From the NCBI RefSeq assembly GCF_036226925.1, contig NZ_CP109031.1, positions 2,170,001-2,234,000 on the forward strand: a stretch of 64,000 nucleotides of DNA, read 5' to 3'. The notes under the pieces are model-generated. The model saw only the letters and a program-made list of their open reading frames with translations. It was not told the origin of the DNA and made no database searches. Below are positions 46,288 to 54,436 of the stretch, piece after piece. Positions within the stretch are counted from its first letter, which is position 1, and every line of letters begins with the position of its first letter. The translations under genes were made by a program, and so were the position numbers. Source of the stretch: Streptomyces sp. NBC_00659 (GTDB taxonomy: Bacteria; Actinomycetota; Actinomycetes; Streptomycetales; Streptomycetaceae).

Positions 46288-48107
46288 AGACCAGTCAGGA
46301 CGCGTCAGACAACCCGACCTTCGCCCAGGAGGACAGCCTCCCGCGCGTGCCGCTGCCTACGCTGGACGCGAGCTGCGAGAGGTTTCTCGCCTGGTGTACG
46401 CCGCTGCTGACCGCCGACGAGCGGTCGGCGACCGAGGCGGAGGTCGCCGCCTTCCTCCGGCCCGGTGGCCCCGGCCGGGTACTGCATGCCGCGCTGCAGG
46501 AGTACGACGCCACGGAGGGCGTGCACAGCTGGCTCGACACCTTCTGGCCGTACCGGTACCTGGGCCGCCGGGACCGGATCGCCCTCAACGCCAACTTCTT
46601 CTTCCTGTTCAAGGACTCCGGCCAGGCGCAGGTGGAGCGGGCGGCAGGGCTCGTCGCCGGGGCCCTCAACTACAAGCGGCAGCTCGATCAGGGGCTGATT
46701 CCGCCGGTGGTGCAGCGCGGAGCACCTCAGTCGATGGTGCAGAACAAGTTCCTGTTCTCCAGCACGCGTATCCCCGGCGCGCAGCAGGACACCGTCCGCG
46801 CCCCCCACACCGAGGAGTGGCCGGGCCCGTCCGAGGCGCGGCACGTCGTGGTGTTCTTCCGGGGCGGCATGTTCCGGCTGGACGTGCTGGGTCCGGACGG
46901 CGTCCCGCACAGCCTGGACGACATCGAGGCGGGGCTGCGCGCCGTGATGAAGGCCGACCCGGCCGGCGCGGACACCTCGGTGGGCCACCTCACCACCATG
47001 GCCCGCGCGGAGTGGGCGGCCGCCCGGGAGTCCCTTCTCTCCTGCCACCCCCGCAACGCCGAAGCCCTGGACGATGTCGAGACCGCGCTGTTCTGCGTCG
47101 CCCTGGAGGACTTCGCCCCCGCGGACGTCCAGGACGCCTGTGACCAGCTGCTGTACGGCGACCGCGGCAACCGCTGGTTCGACAAGGCCGTGTCGTTCGT
47201 CGTCTTCGCCGACGGACGGGCGGGCATCAACGTCGAGCACTGCGAGCTGGACGGGACCACGATCCTCACCTTCACCGACGCCCTGCTCGACACCCCGGCC
47301 GAGGAGCAGTCCCGGCAGTCCGGAGCCCGCTCCCAGGGGCTGCCGGCAATGGAGCCGATCGTGTTCGCACTGGACGACGCGCTGCGGGACCAGGCGCGCT
47401 CCGCCGCCGACGCGTTCGCGGCGTACGGGGAGAACACCGCGACCAGCACGCTGTCGTTCGCGGACTTCGGCAGCGGCGCGGCCAAGGCGTTGGGGGTCTC
47501 GCCGGACGCGTTCGTCCAGGCCGCCTACCAGCTCGCCCACCAGCGCGCCAAGGGGCACCTGGGCGCCACGTACGAATCGATCGCCACCCGGCAGTACCGG
47601 CACGGGCGGACCGAGGCGATGCGTGTCGTCACCACCGAGATGGTGGCTTTCGTGGCGGCGATGGAGGACCCGGCGGCGGACGCGGACGCCCGGCGCACCG
47701 CGTTCCGGGCAGCCACGGAGGCCCACGTGTCGCGCGCGAAGGCGTGCCAGGCCGGGCAGGTGCCGGAGCAGCACCTGTGGGAGCTGGAGCTGATCCAGCG
47801 CCGTCGGGGGGCCGAGCTCGGGGTGACCGAGCAGCCCGCGCTGTACCGGACGCCGGGCTGGCTGACCATGCGGGACGACTACCTGAGCACGAGTTCCGCG
47901 CCGTCCGTCAACATCCAGTACTTCGGCTTCGGGTCGACCAGCAGCCAGTGCATCGGTGTGGCCTACGTGCTGCTTCCCGACCGGTTCAACCTCTACCTGA
48001 GCACGCCGTCGGCGGTCGCCGCGCAGATGCGGACGTTCGCCGACCGGCTCCGGGAGGCGCTGGACGAACTCCGGGAACTGCTGGCGACCGAGGGGCCCAA
48101 GGACTGA
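46284..48107 (+). CDS. Choline/carnitine O-acyltransferase
   Basis: 607 aa, the full length of the mainly eukaryotic family. Catalytic His is H319 in GINVEHCELDGT; LDTFWPYRYLGRRDR and LNANFFFLF match the N-terminal domain (W-x-x-Y-x-x-x-R), YRHGRTEAMR is the conserved carnitine-side block, and the STS motif is at about 551-553 (FGSTSSQ). CoA-dependent transfer of acyl groups to a hydroxyl of carnitine, choline or a similar betaine. The start is TTG 46284, overlapping the upstream stop, so expression is coupled. Such enzymes are uncommon in bacteria. With the oxygenase and methyltransferase it suggests synthesis and acylation of a carnitine-like hydroxylated betaine. Confidence 0.9.
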   Translation: MKTSQDASDNPTFAQEDSLPRVPLPTLDASCERFLAWCTPLLTADERSATEAEVAAFLRPGGPGRVLHAALQEYDATEGVHSWLDTFWPYRYLGRRDRIALNANFFFLFKDSGQAQVERAAGLVAGALNYKRQLDQGLIPPVVQRGAPQSMVQNKFLFSSTRIPGAQQDTVRAPHTEEWPGPSEARHVVVFFRGGMFRLDVLGPDGVPHSLDDIEAGLRAVMKADPAGADTSVGHLTTMARAEWAAARESLLSCHPRNAEALDDVETALFCVALEDFAPADVQDACDQLLYGDRGNRWFDKAVSFVVFADGRAGINVEHCELDGTTILTFTDALLDTPAEEQSRQSGARSQGLPAMEPIVFALDDALRDQARSAADAFAAYGENTATSTLSFADFGSGAAKALGVSPDAFVQAAYQLAHQRAKGHLGATYESIATRQYRHGRTEAMRVVTTEMVAFVAAMEDPAADADARRTAFRAATEAHVSRAKACQAGQVPEQHLWELELIQRRRGAELGVTEQPALYRTPGWLTMRDDYLSTSSAPSVNIQYFGFGSTSSQCIGVAYVLLPDRFNLYLSTPSAVAAQMRTFADRLREALDELRELLATEGPKD

Positions 48108-48165
48108 ACGGACCCCGCCGCCGGACCGGAACTCCCCGCCGGGAACCCCGGCCCGGCGGCCCGGA

Positions 48166-48217
48166 CGGCTCCAGCGGCTCCAGCGGCTCCAGCGGCTCCA
48201 GCGGCTCCAGCGGCTGA
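48166..48217 (+). repeat. Five-copy 9-bp tandem repeat
   Basis: CGGCTCCAG repeats from 48166 to 48210, followed by a partial CGGCTGA. Lies in the convergent spacer after the acyltransferase gene; likely slippage-prone. Confidence 0.85.
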
Positions 48218-48225
48218 GCCTGTGG

Positions 48226-48945
48226 TCACGACACTGCTGCCCGCAATGCTTCCCCGAGCCGCGCCGGCGCCTCGACCAGTGACGGTCCGTACCAGGTCAG
48301 CAGGCGGCCGTCGACCAGGGCGCAGGGAATCCCCGTGAAGGATTCCGGACCGTCGTCGGCGGTGAAGCGGTACGGCTCGTCGGGCAGCACGACGAGATCG
48401 GGGGCCGCCGCGGTCAGCTCGGTGAGCGGGACGCGGGGATAGCGCTCCTCGTGGCGCGCGTAGACGTTGTCGACGCCCAGCCGGGCGAGCACGTCTCCGG
48501 CGAAGGTGTCCCGGCCCAGCACCATCCAGGGCCGGCGCCACACCGGCACGATCGCGGTCCTGCGGCGGGCCGGGGCGGGCGGCTCGGCCCAGGCGGCCTC
48601 CGCCGCGTCCAGCCAGCGCGGACGGCCGTGCGCGCCGCAGGCGGCGAGCACCCGGTCCAGCTCGCGAAAGGCCCCCGGCACGTCCCGCACCTCGGTGACC
48701 AGCACCTCGATCCCCGCCTCCCGCAGGGCGGCGAGATCGGGTTCCCGGTTCTCCTCCTCGTTGGCGACGACGAGATCGGGCCCCAGCCGCAGGACGGCAT
48801 CGACGTCGGGGTTCTTGGTTCCCCCGATCCGGACGACGTCCAGGTCCGCCGGGTGGCTGCACCAGTCGGTCGCGCCGACCAGGACGGCGGGCACGGACAC
48901 GGCCACGGCCTCCGTCAGCGAGGGCACGAGGGACACCACCCGCAT
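48226..48945 (-). CDS. BtuF-like helical-backbone metal/cobalamin-binding protein, cytoplasmic
   Basis: 239 aa from ATG 48945. Type III periplasmic-binding fold: VVSLVPSLTEAVAV at the N-terminus (usual PSxTE), GATDWCSHPADL, LGPDLVVANEEENRE, VDNVYARHEERYPRV and DLVVLPDEPYRF. There is no signal peptide, unlike BtuF of E. coli, so it may bind corrinoid or a metal complex in the cytoplasm. No ABC transporter genes are adjacent. An earlier in-frame start (48984) adds only a polar stretch. Confidence 0.85.
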   Translation of the reverse strand: MRVVSLVPSLTEAVAVSVPAVLVGATDWCSHPADLDVVRIGGTKNPDVDAVLRLGPDLVVANEEENREPDLAALREAGIEVLVTEVRDVPGAFRELDRVLAACGAHGRPRWLDAAEAAWAEPPAPARRRTAIVPVWRRPWMVLGRDTFAGDVLARLGVDNVYARHEERYPRVPLTELTAAAPDLVVLPDEPYRFTADDGPESFTGIPCALVDGRLLTWYGPSLVEAPARLGEALRAAVS

Positions 48946-49047
48946 GACCGTCCGCCTCTCCCGCGCCGTCCTGTCTCCCGCCATCCTCTCCCGAGCCGCC
49001 CGCGCCCGCCCGGCCCCGCCCAGGCCGGACCCCGTCGTCCGCGCCGC

Positions 49048-49629
49048 TCAGCGCTTGCCGAAGGTGTGCCGGTCCTCCACCGCGTCGATGTGGTCGGCGA
49101 CCTCCACGACGACGACCCGGGTGTCCGGCACGGTGGCGCGCCAGCGGTGCCGCACACCGCCCGTGAGGTAGAGCGTGTCACCCCGCCCCAGCCGATGGGC
49201 ACGCCCCTCCGCCTCGACCTCGACACCGCCGTCGGCGACGTACATCAACTTGTCGTTGCGGTGCTGGAGTTCGCGGGCTTCCTCGTGGTCGCCGGTGAAC
49301 TCGGTTGCGTGCAGCTGGTGGTGACCGCGCACCAGGGGGCGCGTGCGGGCTCCGGGAGTGAACTCGGCCCCTGCGTCGGCGCGCACGACGTCGACACTGC
49401 ACGCCGGGTCGGCGGCGGCGAGCAGGTCGACGGCCGTGGTGCCGAGGGCGTCGGCGACCCGCTCCAGCGAACTTCGGCTGGGCCGGGCCCGCTCGTTCTC
49501 CACCTGGCTGAGAAAGGGCACCGACAGGCCGCTGCGTTCGGCCACGACGGCGAGGGTGAGCCGCAGTGCCCGGCGCCGTCGCCGTACGGCCGCACCCACC
49601 CGAAGGGGCTGTTCTTTGTGGTCGCCCAT
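49048..49629 (-). CDS. XRE-family regulator with C-terminal cupin
   Basis: 193 aa. HTH_3 domain at about 10-65 (RVGAAVRRRRRALRLTLAVVAERSGLSVPFLSQVENERARPS) and a cupin_2 barrel at about 110-185 (YVADGGVEVEAEGRAHRLGRGDTLYLTGGVRHRWRA). This layout is typical of small-molecule-controlled repressors such as PuuR-like or polyamine/amino-acid regulators. ATG 49629, with GGAG just upstream. Divergent from the large gene-free region. Confidence 0.9.
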   Translation of the reverse strand: MGDHKEQPLRVGAAVRRRRRALRLTLAVVAERSGLSVPFLSQVENERARPSRSSLERVADALGTTAVDLLAAADPACSVDVVRADAGAEFTPGARTRPLVRGHHQLHATEFTGDHEEARELQHRNDKLMYVADGGVEVEAEGRAHRLGRGDTLYLTGGVRHRWRATVPDTRVVVVEVADHIDAVEDRHTFGKR

Positions 49630-50221
49630 CGCTCCGGCTCCCTCCCTCGCGTCGTCGGTCCGCGAACCGTGCGGATTTCCGGCCCGCCGCTTCTGTTGAG
49701 TTGTCTGCACCCTACGCATGTTCGCCAAACCGTTTCATGGACCCGTCACATCGCTGTCACTTCGAGGGAGTGTGAGGGTTACACTTCGCGCCACCGCGCG
49801 AGCCGTCGCGCGCCTGGCGCCGCCGCCCCTTCGCACGGGGCGAAAGGGCCGATCACGGGGGCGGGACACCCCGCCTGGACCTTCGACGGCACGATCGGAC
49901 CCTGAAGTGCCGTGCCCCGGCGCGCAGTTGCCTGTCGGGGCGCGGACCGTGGACGCATGGTGGCGGTCGGGTTCGGCCGGGCCCGCGCGCACGGAGCTGA
50001 TGTGCGGCGAGCCCTCGGAACGGCATAGGGGAACGGCGGGTTCGGCGGACGCGCGGGCGGCGCCGTGGCCCGGATCGCGTCGGCGGGGTGCGGTCTCGGA
50101 CCGCGGCACGGTTGTCCGGATCCTTGCCGTACGCCAGTACGCGACCACCGGCGGCTCCGCCCGCGCGTGCGGACCGGCGGCCGCCCTCGGGAGGAGTCCG
50201 CGGGCCCCGGGAGCACGACGG
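49630..50221. other. Gene-poor region, no credible coding frame
   Basis: An unusual 849-base stretch (49630-50478) without a recognisable gene for this gene-dense genome. Long frames exist but show no domain or sensible composition. It contains the dyad at 49769-49785 and, at its right part, the large hairpin 50222-50274. A small RNA or decayed gene is possible. Confidence 0.5.
49769..49785. promoter_or_regulatory. Candidate operator upstream of the XRE-cupin gene
   Basis: AGTGTGA-GGG-TTACACT is an inverted repeat with one mismatch in seven, about 140 bases upstream of the regulator start. No experimental analogue known to me. Confidence 0.35.
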
Positions 50222-50274
50222 GGGGTGGTCCTCGTCGTACGGGTCAAGAGAACCCTGACGACGAGGACCACCCC
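50222..50274. terminator. Strong hairpin in a gene-poor region
   Basis: GGGGTGGTCCTCGTCGT (50222-50238) is perfectly complementary to 50258-50274. Inside the 19-base loop GGGT (50241-50244) pairs with ACCC (50252-50255), so the full stem has 21 pairs with a small internal loop. No annotated gene ends nearby, so it may end an unrecognised transcript or be part of an RNA. Confidence 0.65.
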
Positions 50275-50478
50275 TCGGAATGAAACCGCGCAGCGCGCCC
50301 CGGCGTGGACGGCTCGTCCGCTACCGCGGAGTCATCCGCTGCACCAGGTCCGGGTGCTCCCCGAGCCACGCGGCGACGGCTTCCGAATACACAACCGCGT
50401 TCGTGCAGTGGCCGCGCCTGCCCCGCCCACCCGGAGCGAACACGGGAGAGGTCCAGGTCACTGTCAGTGGCGTACGGC

Positions 50479-51420
50479 ATGATGCGGAACGTGACACTTC
50501 CGACGCGACGACTCATGCTCCTCGACACCGCCTCGCTGTATTTCCGCGCCTATTTCGGCATGCCGGAATCCGTGAAGGCCCCGGACGGCACACCGGTGAA
50601 CGCCGTGCGCGGACTGCTGGAGTTCATCGACCGCCTGGTCAAGGACCACCGTCCGGACGATCTGGTGGCCTGTATGGACGCGGACTGGCGTCCGCAGTGG
50701 CGGGTCGACCTGATCCCGTCGTACAAGGCGCACCGGGTCGCGGTGGAGACGGAGACCGGCCCGGACCAGGAGGAGGTGCCGGACACGCTCTCCCCGCAGG
50801 TGCCCGTCATCGAGGAGGTCCTGGACGCGCTGGGCATCGCGCGCGTGGGCGTCGAGGGGTACGAGGCGGACGACGTGATCGGCACGTTCACCGGTCGCGC
50901 CACCGGTCCGGTCGACATCGTCACCGGCGACCGCGACCTGTATCAACTCGTCGACGACACACGGGGGGTGCGCGTGCTGTATCCGCTCAAGGGTGTCGGC
51001 ACGCTCCAGCTCACCGACGAGGCCTGGCTGCGCGAGAAGTACGGCGTCGACGGTCCGGGGTACGCGGATCTGGCGCTGCTGCGCGGCGACCCGAGCGACG
51101 GACTGCCCGGAGTGCCCGGCATCGGTGAGAAGACGGCGGCCAAACTGCTCGCCGAGTTCGGCGACCTGGCCGGCATCATGGCCGCGGTCGACGACCCGAA
51201 GGCCAGGCTGACGCCCTCGCAGCGCAAGCGGCTCGACGAGTCACGGCCGTACATCGCCGTGGCGCCGACCGTCGTCAAGGTCGCCGGGGACGTGCCGCTT
51301 CCCGAGGTGGACACGGCGCTGCCGCACGCGCCGCGCCGTCCGGAAGCGCTGGACGAACTGGCCGCGCGCTGGGGACTGGGCGGCTCGCTGCACCGTCTGC
51401 TCACGACACTGCGGGCATAG
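50479..51420 (+). CDS. 5'-3' exonuclease (DNA polymerase I N-terminal type)
   Basis: 313 aa from ATG 50479 (ATG 50482 or GTG 50491 are possible). FEN-like domain: LMLLDTASLYFRAYFGMP, ACMDADWRPQWRVDLIPSYKAHR (arch region), EADDVIGTF, VDIVTGDRDLYQLVDD (metal Asp cluster) and the H3TH DNA-binding turn GLPGVPGIGEKTAAKLLAEFG. It is a stand-alone flap/5' exonuclease, additional to the PolA domain; it removes RNA primers or flaps. No operon partner. Confidence 0.93.
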   Translation: MMRNVTLPTRRLMLLDTASLYFRAYFGMPESVKAPDGTPVNAVRGLLEFIDRLVKDHRPDDLVACMDADWRPQWRVDLIPSYKAHRVAVETETGPDQEEVPDTLSPQVPVIEEVLDALGIARVGVEGYEADDVIGTFTGRATGPVDIVTGDRDLYQLVDDTRGVRVLYPLKGVGTLQLTDEAWLREKYGVDGPGYADLALLRGDPSDGLPGVPGIGEKTAAKLLAEFGDLAGIMAAVDDPKARLTPSQRKRLDESRPYIAVAPTVVKVAGDVPLPEVDTALPHAPRRPEALDELAARWGLGGSLHRLLTTLRA

Positions 51421-51504
51421 CCGATCACGGCACTGCAGGTACAGCTGAACCGTTCTGGCATGACTGCTGCCGGTTCATCCGTGGATATTGCACAGGGAGA
51501 GATG

Positions 51505-51526
51505 CTAACTTAGGTAAGCCTAACCA
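51505..51526. promoter_or_regulatory. Iron box (DmdR1/IdeR operator)
   Basis: CTTAGGTAAGCCTAACC in this interval matches the TTAGGTTAGGCTAACCTAA-type iron box closely, 20 bases upstream of the siderophore-interacting protein gene. TTAGG and CCTAA arms are intact. DmdR1/IdeR with Fe2+ would repress the gene. Confidence 0.8.
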
Positions 51527-51545
51527 TGTGAATCAGGAGGCAGTC

Positions 51546-52382
51546 ATGGCAGAGCGCCCGGAACGCAAGCCCCGGAAGCCCCACTCCGCGAAGGTCGTGC
51601 GGACCGAGCGGCTGACCCCTCACATGCAGCGGGTGGTGCTGGGCGGTGACACCCTCGCCGACTTCGCCACGGGCGGCAGAACCGACCACTACGTGAAGCT
51701 GCTGTTCGGCCCCGCGGGCGTCACCTACCCCGAGCCCTTCGACCTGGAGCGCATCCGCGAGGAGTTCCCGCGCGAGCAGTGGCCGGTGACACGCACGTAC
51801 ACGGTGCGCGCCTGGGATCCCGAGACGCGCGAGCTGACCCTGGACTTCGTGGTGCACGGGGACGAGGGACTCGCCGGACCGTGGGCCCTGCGGGCGCAGC
51901 CGGGCGACGTCGTCCGGTTCATGGGCCCCGGTGGCGCGTACGCACCCGACACGAGCGCCGACTGGCACCTGCTCGCCGGTGACGAGAGCGCGCTGCCCGC
52001 GATCGCCGCCGCGCTGGAGTCACTGCCGGACGGCGCCACGGTCCGCGCCTTCGTCGAGGTCTCCGGGCCCGAGGAGGAGCAGAAGATCGACTCCGACGCG
52101 GAGGTCGTCTGGCTGCACCGCGGCGACCGGCCTGTCGGCACGGCCCTGGTGGAGGCCGTACGGGCCCTGGAGTTCCCGGAGGGCCGGCTGCACGCGTTCG
52201 TGCACGGCGAGGCGGGCTTCGTGAAGGAGCTGCGGGCGCTGCTGCGGGTCGAGCTGCAGATCCCGCGCGAGGACCTGTCCATCTCCGGCTACTGGCGCCT
52301 CGGCCACAACGAGGACGGCTGGCAGGCCGCGAAGCGTGACTGGAACGCCCGGGTGGAGGCGGAGCAGGAGGTACCGGCCTGA
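51546..52382 (+). CDS. Siderophore-interacting FAD-binding reductase
   Basis: 278 aa. Begins near KPHSAKVVRTERLTPHMQRVVLGG, has the R-x-Y-T FAD motif in VTRTYTVRAWD, DFVVHGDEGLAGPWALRAQPGD (Gly-rich cofactor loop), and the NAD(P)H half with LAGDESALPAIAAALE and FVHGEAGFVKELRALL; ends SISGYWRLGHNEDGW, the family signature. Reduces ferric siderophores in the cytoplasm to release iron. ATG 51546 chosen for the perfectly placed AGGAGG; GTG 51528 would overlap the iron box area. Terminated by a 21-bp hairpin. Confidence 0.95.
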   Translation: MAERPERKPRKPHSAKVVRTERLTPHMQRVVLGGDTLADFATGGRTDHYVKLLFGPAGVTYPEPFDLERIREEFPREQWPVTRTYTVRAWDPETRELTLDFVVHGDEGLAGPWALRAQPGDVVRFMGPGGAYAPDTSADWHLLAGDESALPAIAAALESLPDGATVRAFVEVSGPEEEQKIDSDAEVVWLHRGDRPVGTALVEAVRALEFPEGRLHAFVHGEAGFVKELRALLRVELQIPREDLSISGYWRLGHNEDGWQAAKRDWNARVEAEQEVPA

Positions 52383-52444
52383 CACCGGACACTTCCCGTA
52401 CCTGGTCAGGAGGCTGACCCGGTTCGCCACCCCCGGCCGCACCG

Positions 52445-52491
52445 AACGTCAGGAGGCGGACCCGCATCTCGCGGGTCCGCCTCCTGACGTT
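52445..52491 (+). terminator. Terminator of the siderophore-interacting protein gene
   Basis: Perfect 21-bp stem (52445-52465 with 52471-52491), loop ATCTC, followed by TTTCG. Confidence 0.9.
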
Positions 52492-52824
52492 TCGTGCGGG
52501 TGCCGTTCGTCCGGCGGTCCGGACCGGGCCCCGGTACGACCGGAACGTACGGATCGACAGCCGGACCGCCGCCACCGTGAGCAGGAGGGCAAGCACGAGC
52601 ACGAGCACAAGCCCGAACGGCGCACCCGTCCGGCTGAGCACCTCACCTCGGTCGGGGGTGTTCGGACATCGCCGAACGGCCCGCGACCACAGCCCGGTTG
52701 AGCCGGTCGAAGCCGGCGACGTGCCGGATCCGGCCCGGCTCCCGGGACAACGGTGTGCAGGGCGTGAGGAATTGGGCCCGCCGCCGACACGGCCGCGTCA
52801 CGCGGGTGAAACAGGGTCTCCCTA
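52492..52824. other. Spacer before the APC permease gene
   Basis: No gene assigned. A minus-strand frame from GTG 52641 would give a short single-helix protein (LVLVLVLALLLTVAAV), but it reads through the terminator hairpin and has no good ribosome site. Confidence 0.4.
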
Positions 52825-52846
52825 ATTTCTGTCACCCGACAGGAAT
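52825..52846. promoter_or_regulatory. Putative TetR operator before the APC permease (copy of 61110-61131)
   Basis: ATTTCTGTC-ACCC-GACAGGAAT, preceded by CCTA. Nineteen of 22 bases equal the perfect palindrome in front of the DUF1989 genes, with the same CCCTA lead. It is 36 bases upstream of the permease start. Confidence 0.8.
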
Positions 52847-52881
52847 CCCGCTCATCCTTCGCGCCGAAGGCAGGTGCCACC

Positions 52882-54426
52882 GTGACCACCACCGCTCCCT
52901 CCGACGTACGCCCCGATCCGCCCGACTCCCCGGACGACCGCTCCCTGACCGAGTTCGGCTACCGCCAGGAGCTGCACCGCAGCCTCGGCCGGTACGCCTC
53001 GTTCGCCGCCGGGTTCTCCTTCATCTCCGTCCTCACCACGGTCTTCCAGTTCTTCGCCTTCGGGTACGCCTTCGGCGGCCCGGTCTTCTTCTGGACCTGG
53101 CCGATCGTGTTCGCGGGCCAGCTCGCCGTCGCCGCCTGTTTCGCCGAACTCGCCGCGCGCTACCCGATCTCCGGCGCGATCTACCAGTGGTCCTCGCGCC
53201 TGTCGAACCCCTCCTTCGGCTGGTTCGCCGGCTGGATCATGGTGATCGGGCAGATCGTGGTGGTCGCGGCGGCGGCGCTGGCCCTTCAGATGGTCCTGCC
53301 CGCGATCTGGTCGGGCTTCCAGCTCATCGGCGACGATCCGGCCCCGACCAGCCCCGACGGCGCCGCCAACGCGGCCGTCCTGGGCGTCGTCCTGCTCGTC
53401 CTGACGACGCTGGTGAACGTCCTCGACAACCGTGTGATGTCGGCGGTCAACCGGATCGGCGTCACCGCCGAGATCATCGGCGCCGTCCTGATCATCGTGC
53501 TGCTGTTCACCCACTCCGAGCGCTCCCCCGGCATCACCTTCCACACCGGCGGGGGCGGCACCGGACTGTTCGGGGCGCTGATGGTGGGCTCGTTCATGGC
53601 CGCGTACGTCATGATCGGCTTCGACAGCGCCGGAGAGATGAGCGAGGAGACCCATCACCCGAAGCGGACCGCGCCCCGCACGATCCTCACCGCGCTCGGC
53701 GCGGCGGGCCTGCTCGGCGGACTGATCGTGCTCGGTGGACTGCTCGCCGCCCCGAGCCTGACCGACGGCAGGCTCGGCGTCGACGGACTCAGCTACGTCC
53801 TGACCAGCAGCCTCGGCGACGGGGTCGGCCGGGCCCTGCTCGCCGATGTGGTGGTCGCCATCGCGGTGGCCACCCTGGCGATCCAGACGGCCGCCTGCCG
53901 CATGCTCTTCTCGATGGCCCGCGACAAGCAGCTCCCCTTCTCCGGCCGTCTCGCGAAGGTCGACCCGCGCACCGGCATGCCGAGCGCCCCCGCCCTGGTC
54001 GTCGGCGTCCTCGCCGCCGCCCTGCTGCTCCTGAACTTCGCCTCCCCGGACGCGTTCCTCGCGATCGGCACCACCTGCATCGTGATGCTGTACCTCGCGT
54101 ACGCGATGGTCACCGGGCCGCTGCTGGTGCGCCGTCTGCGCGGGCAGCTCACCGCGGAAGGCGCCGACGAGACGGGGGCCCCGCTCTTCTCCCTCGGCCG
54201 CTGGGGCGTCCCCGTCAACGCCCTCGCCCTGGTCTACGGCCTCTTCATGACGGTCAACCTGGCCTGGCCGCGTGCCGCGGTGTACGACCCGGCGGGCGGG
54301 CACTGGTACTTCCAGTGGTTCACCGTGCTGTTCCTCGCCGTGACCCTGGTCGCGGGAGCGGGGTACCGGACGTACCGGGCGCGGGCGACGGCGGCGGGGT
54401 CTCCCCAGATGGTTCCCGCCTCGTAG
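52882..54426 (+). CDS. APC-family amino acid/amine permease
   Basis: 514 aa. Twelve membrane segments; the first region TEFGYRQELHRSLGRYASFAAGFSFISV and AARYPISGAIYQWSSRLSNPSFGWFAGW are characteristic of the APC amino-acid-choline type. GTG 52882. Because its promoter carries the same operator as the DUF1989/carboxylase genes, the substrate is probably guanidine, urea or a related nitrogen compound and not an ordinary amino acid (inference). Followed after 10 bases by the pseudouridine synthase gene. Confidence 0.92.
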   Translation: MTTTAPSDVRPDPPDSPDDRSLTEFGYRQELHRSLGRYASFAAGFSFISVLTTVFQFFAFGYAFGGPVFFWTWPIVFAGQLAVAACFAELAARYPISGAIYQWSSRLSNPSFGWFAGWIMVIGQIVVVAAAALALQMVLPAIWSGFQLIGDDPAPTSPDGAANAAVLGVVLLVLTTLVNVLDNRVMSAVNRIGVTAEIIGAVLIIVLLFTHSERSPGITFHTGGGGTGLFGALMVGSFMAAYVMIGFDSAGEMSEETHHPKRTAPRTILTALGAAGLLGGLIVLGGLLAAPSLTDGRLGVDGLSYVLTSSLGDGVGRALLADVVVAIAVATLAIQTAACRMLFSMARDKQLPFSGRLAKVDPRTGMPSAPALVVGVLAAALLLLNFASPDAFLAIGTTCIVMLYLAYAMVTGPLLVRRLRGQLTAEGADETGAPLFSLGRWGVPVNALALVYGLFMTVNLAWPRAAVYDPAGGHWYFQWFTVLFLAVTLVAGAGYRTYRARATAAGSPQMVPAS

Positions 54427-54436
54427 GCTTGACCGG

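Noticed and set aside
49735..50271. Minus-strand frame of 178 codons in the gene-poor region
   Set aside because: Arg/Pro/Ala-rich with no motif, no good ribosome site, and it runs through the large hairpin.
52449..52641. Minus-strand small membrane protein from GTG 52641
   Set aside because: It has one convincing hydrophobic helix, but the frame reads through the 21-bp terminator of the neighbouring gene and the ribosome site is too close to the start.
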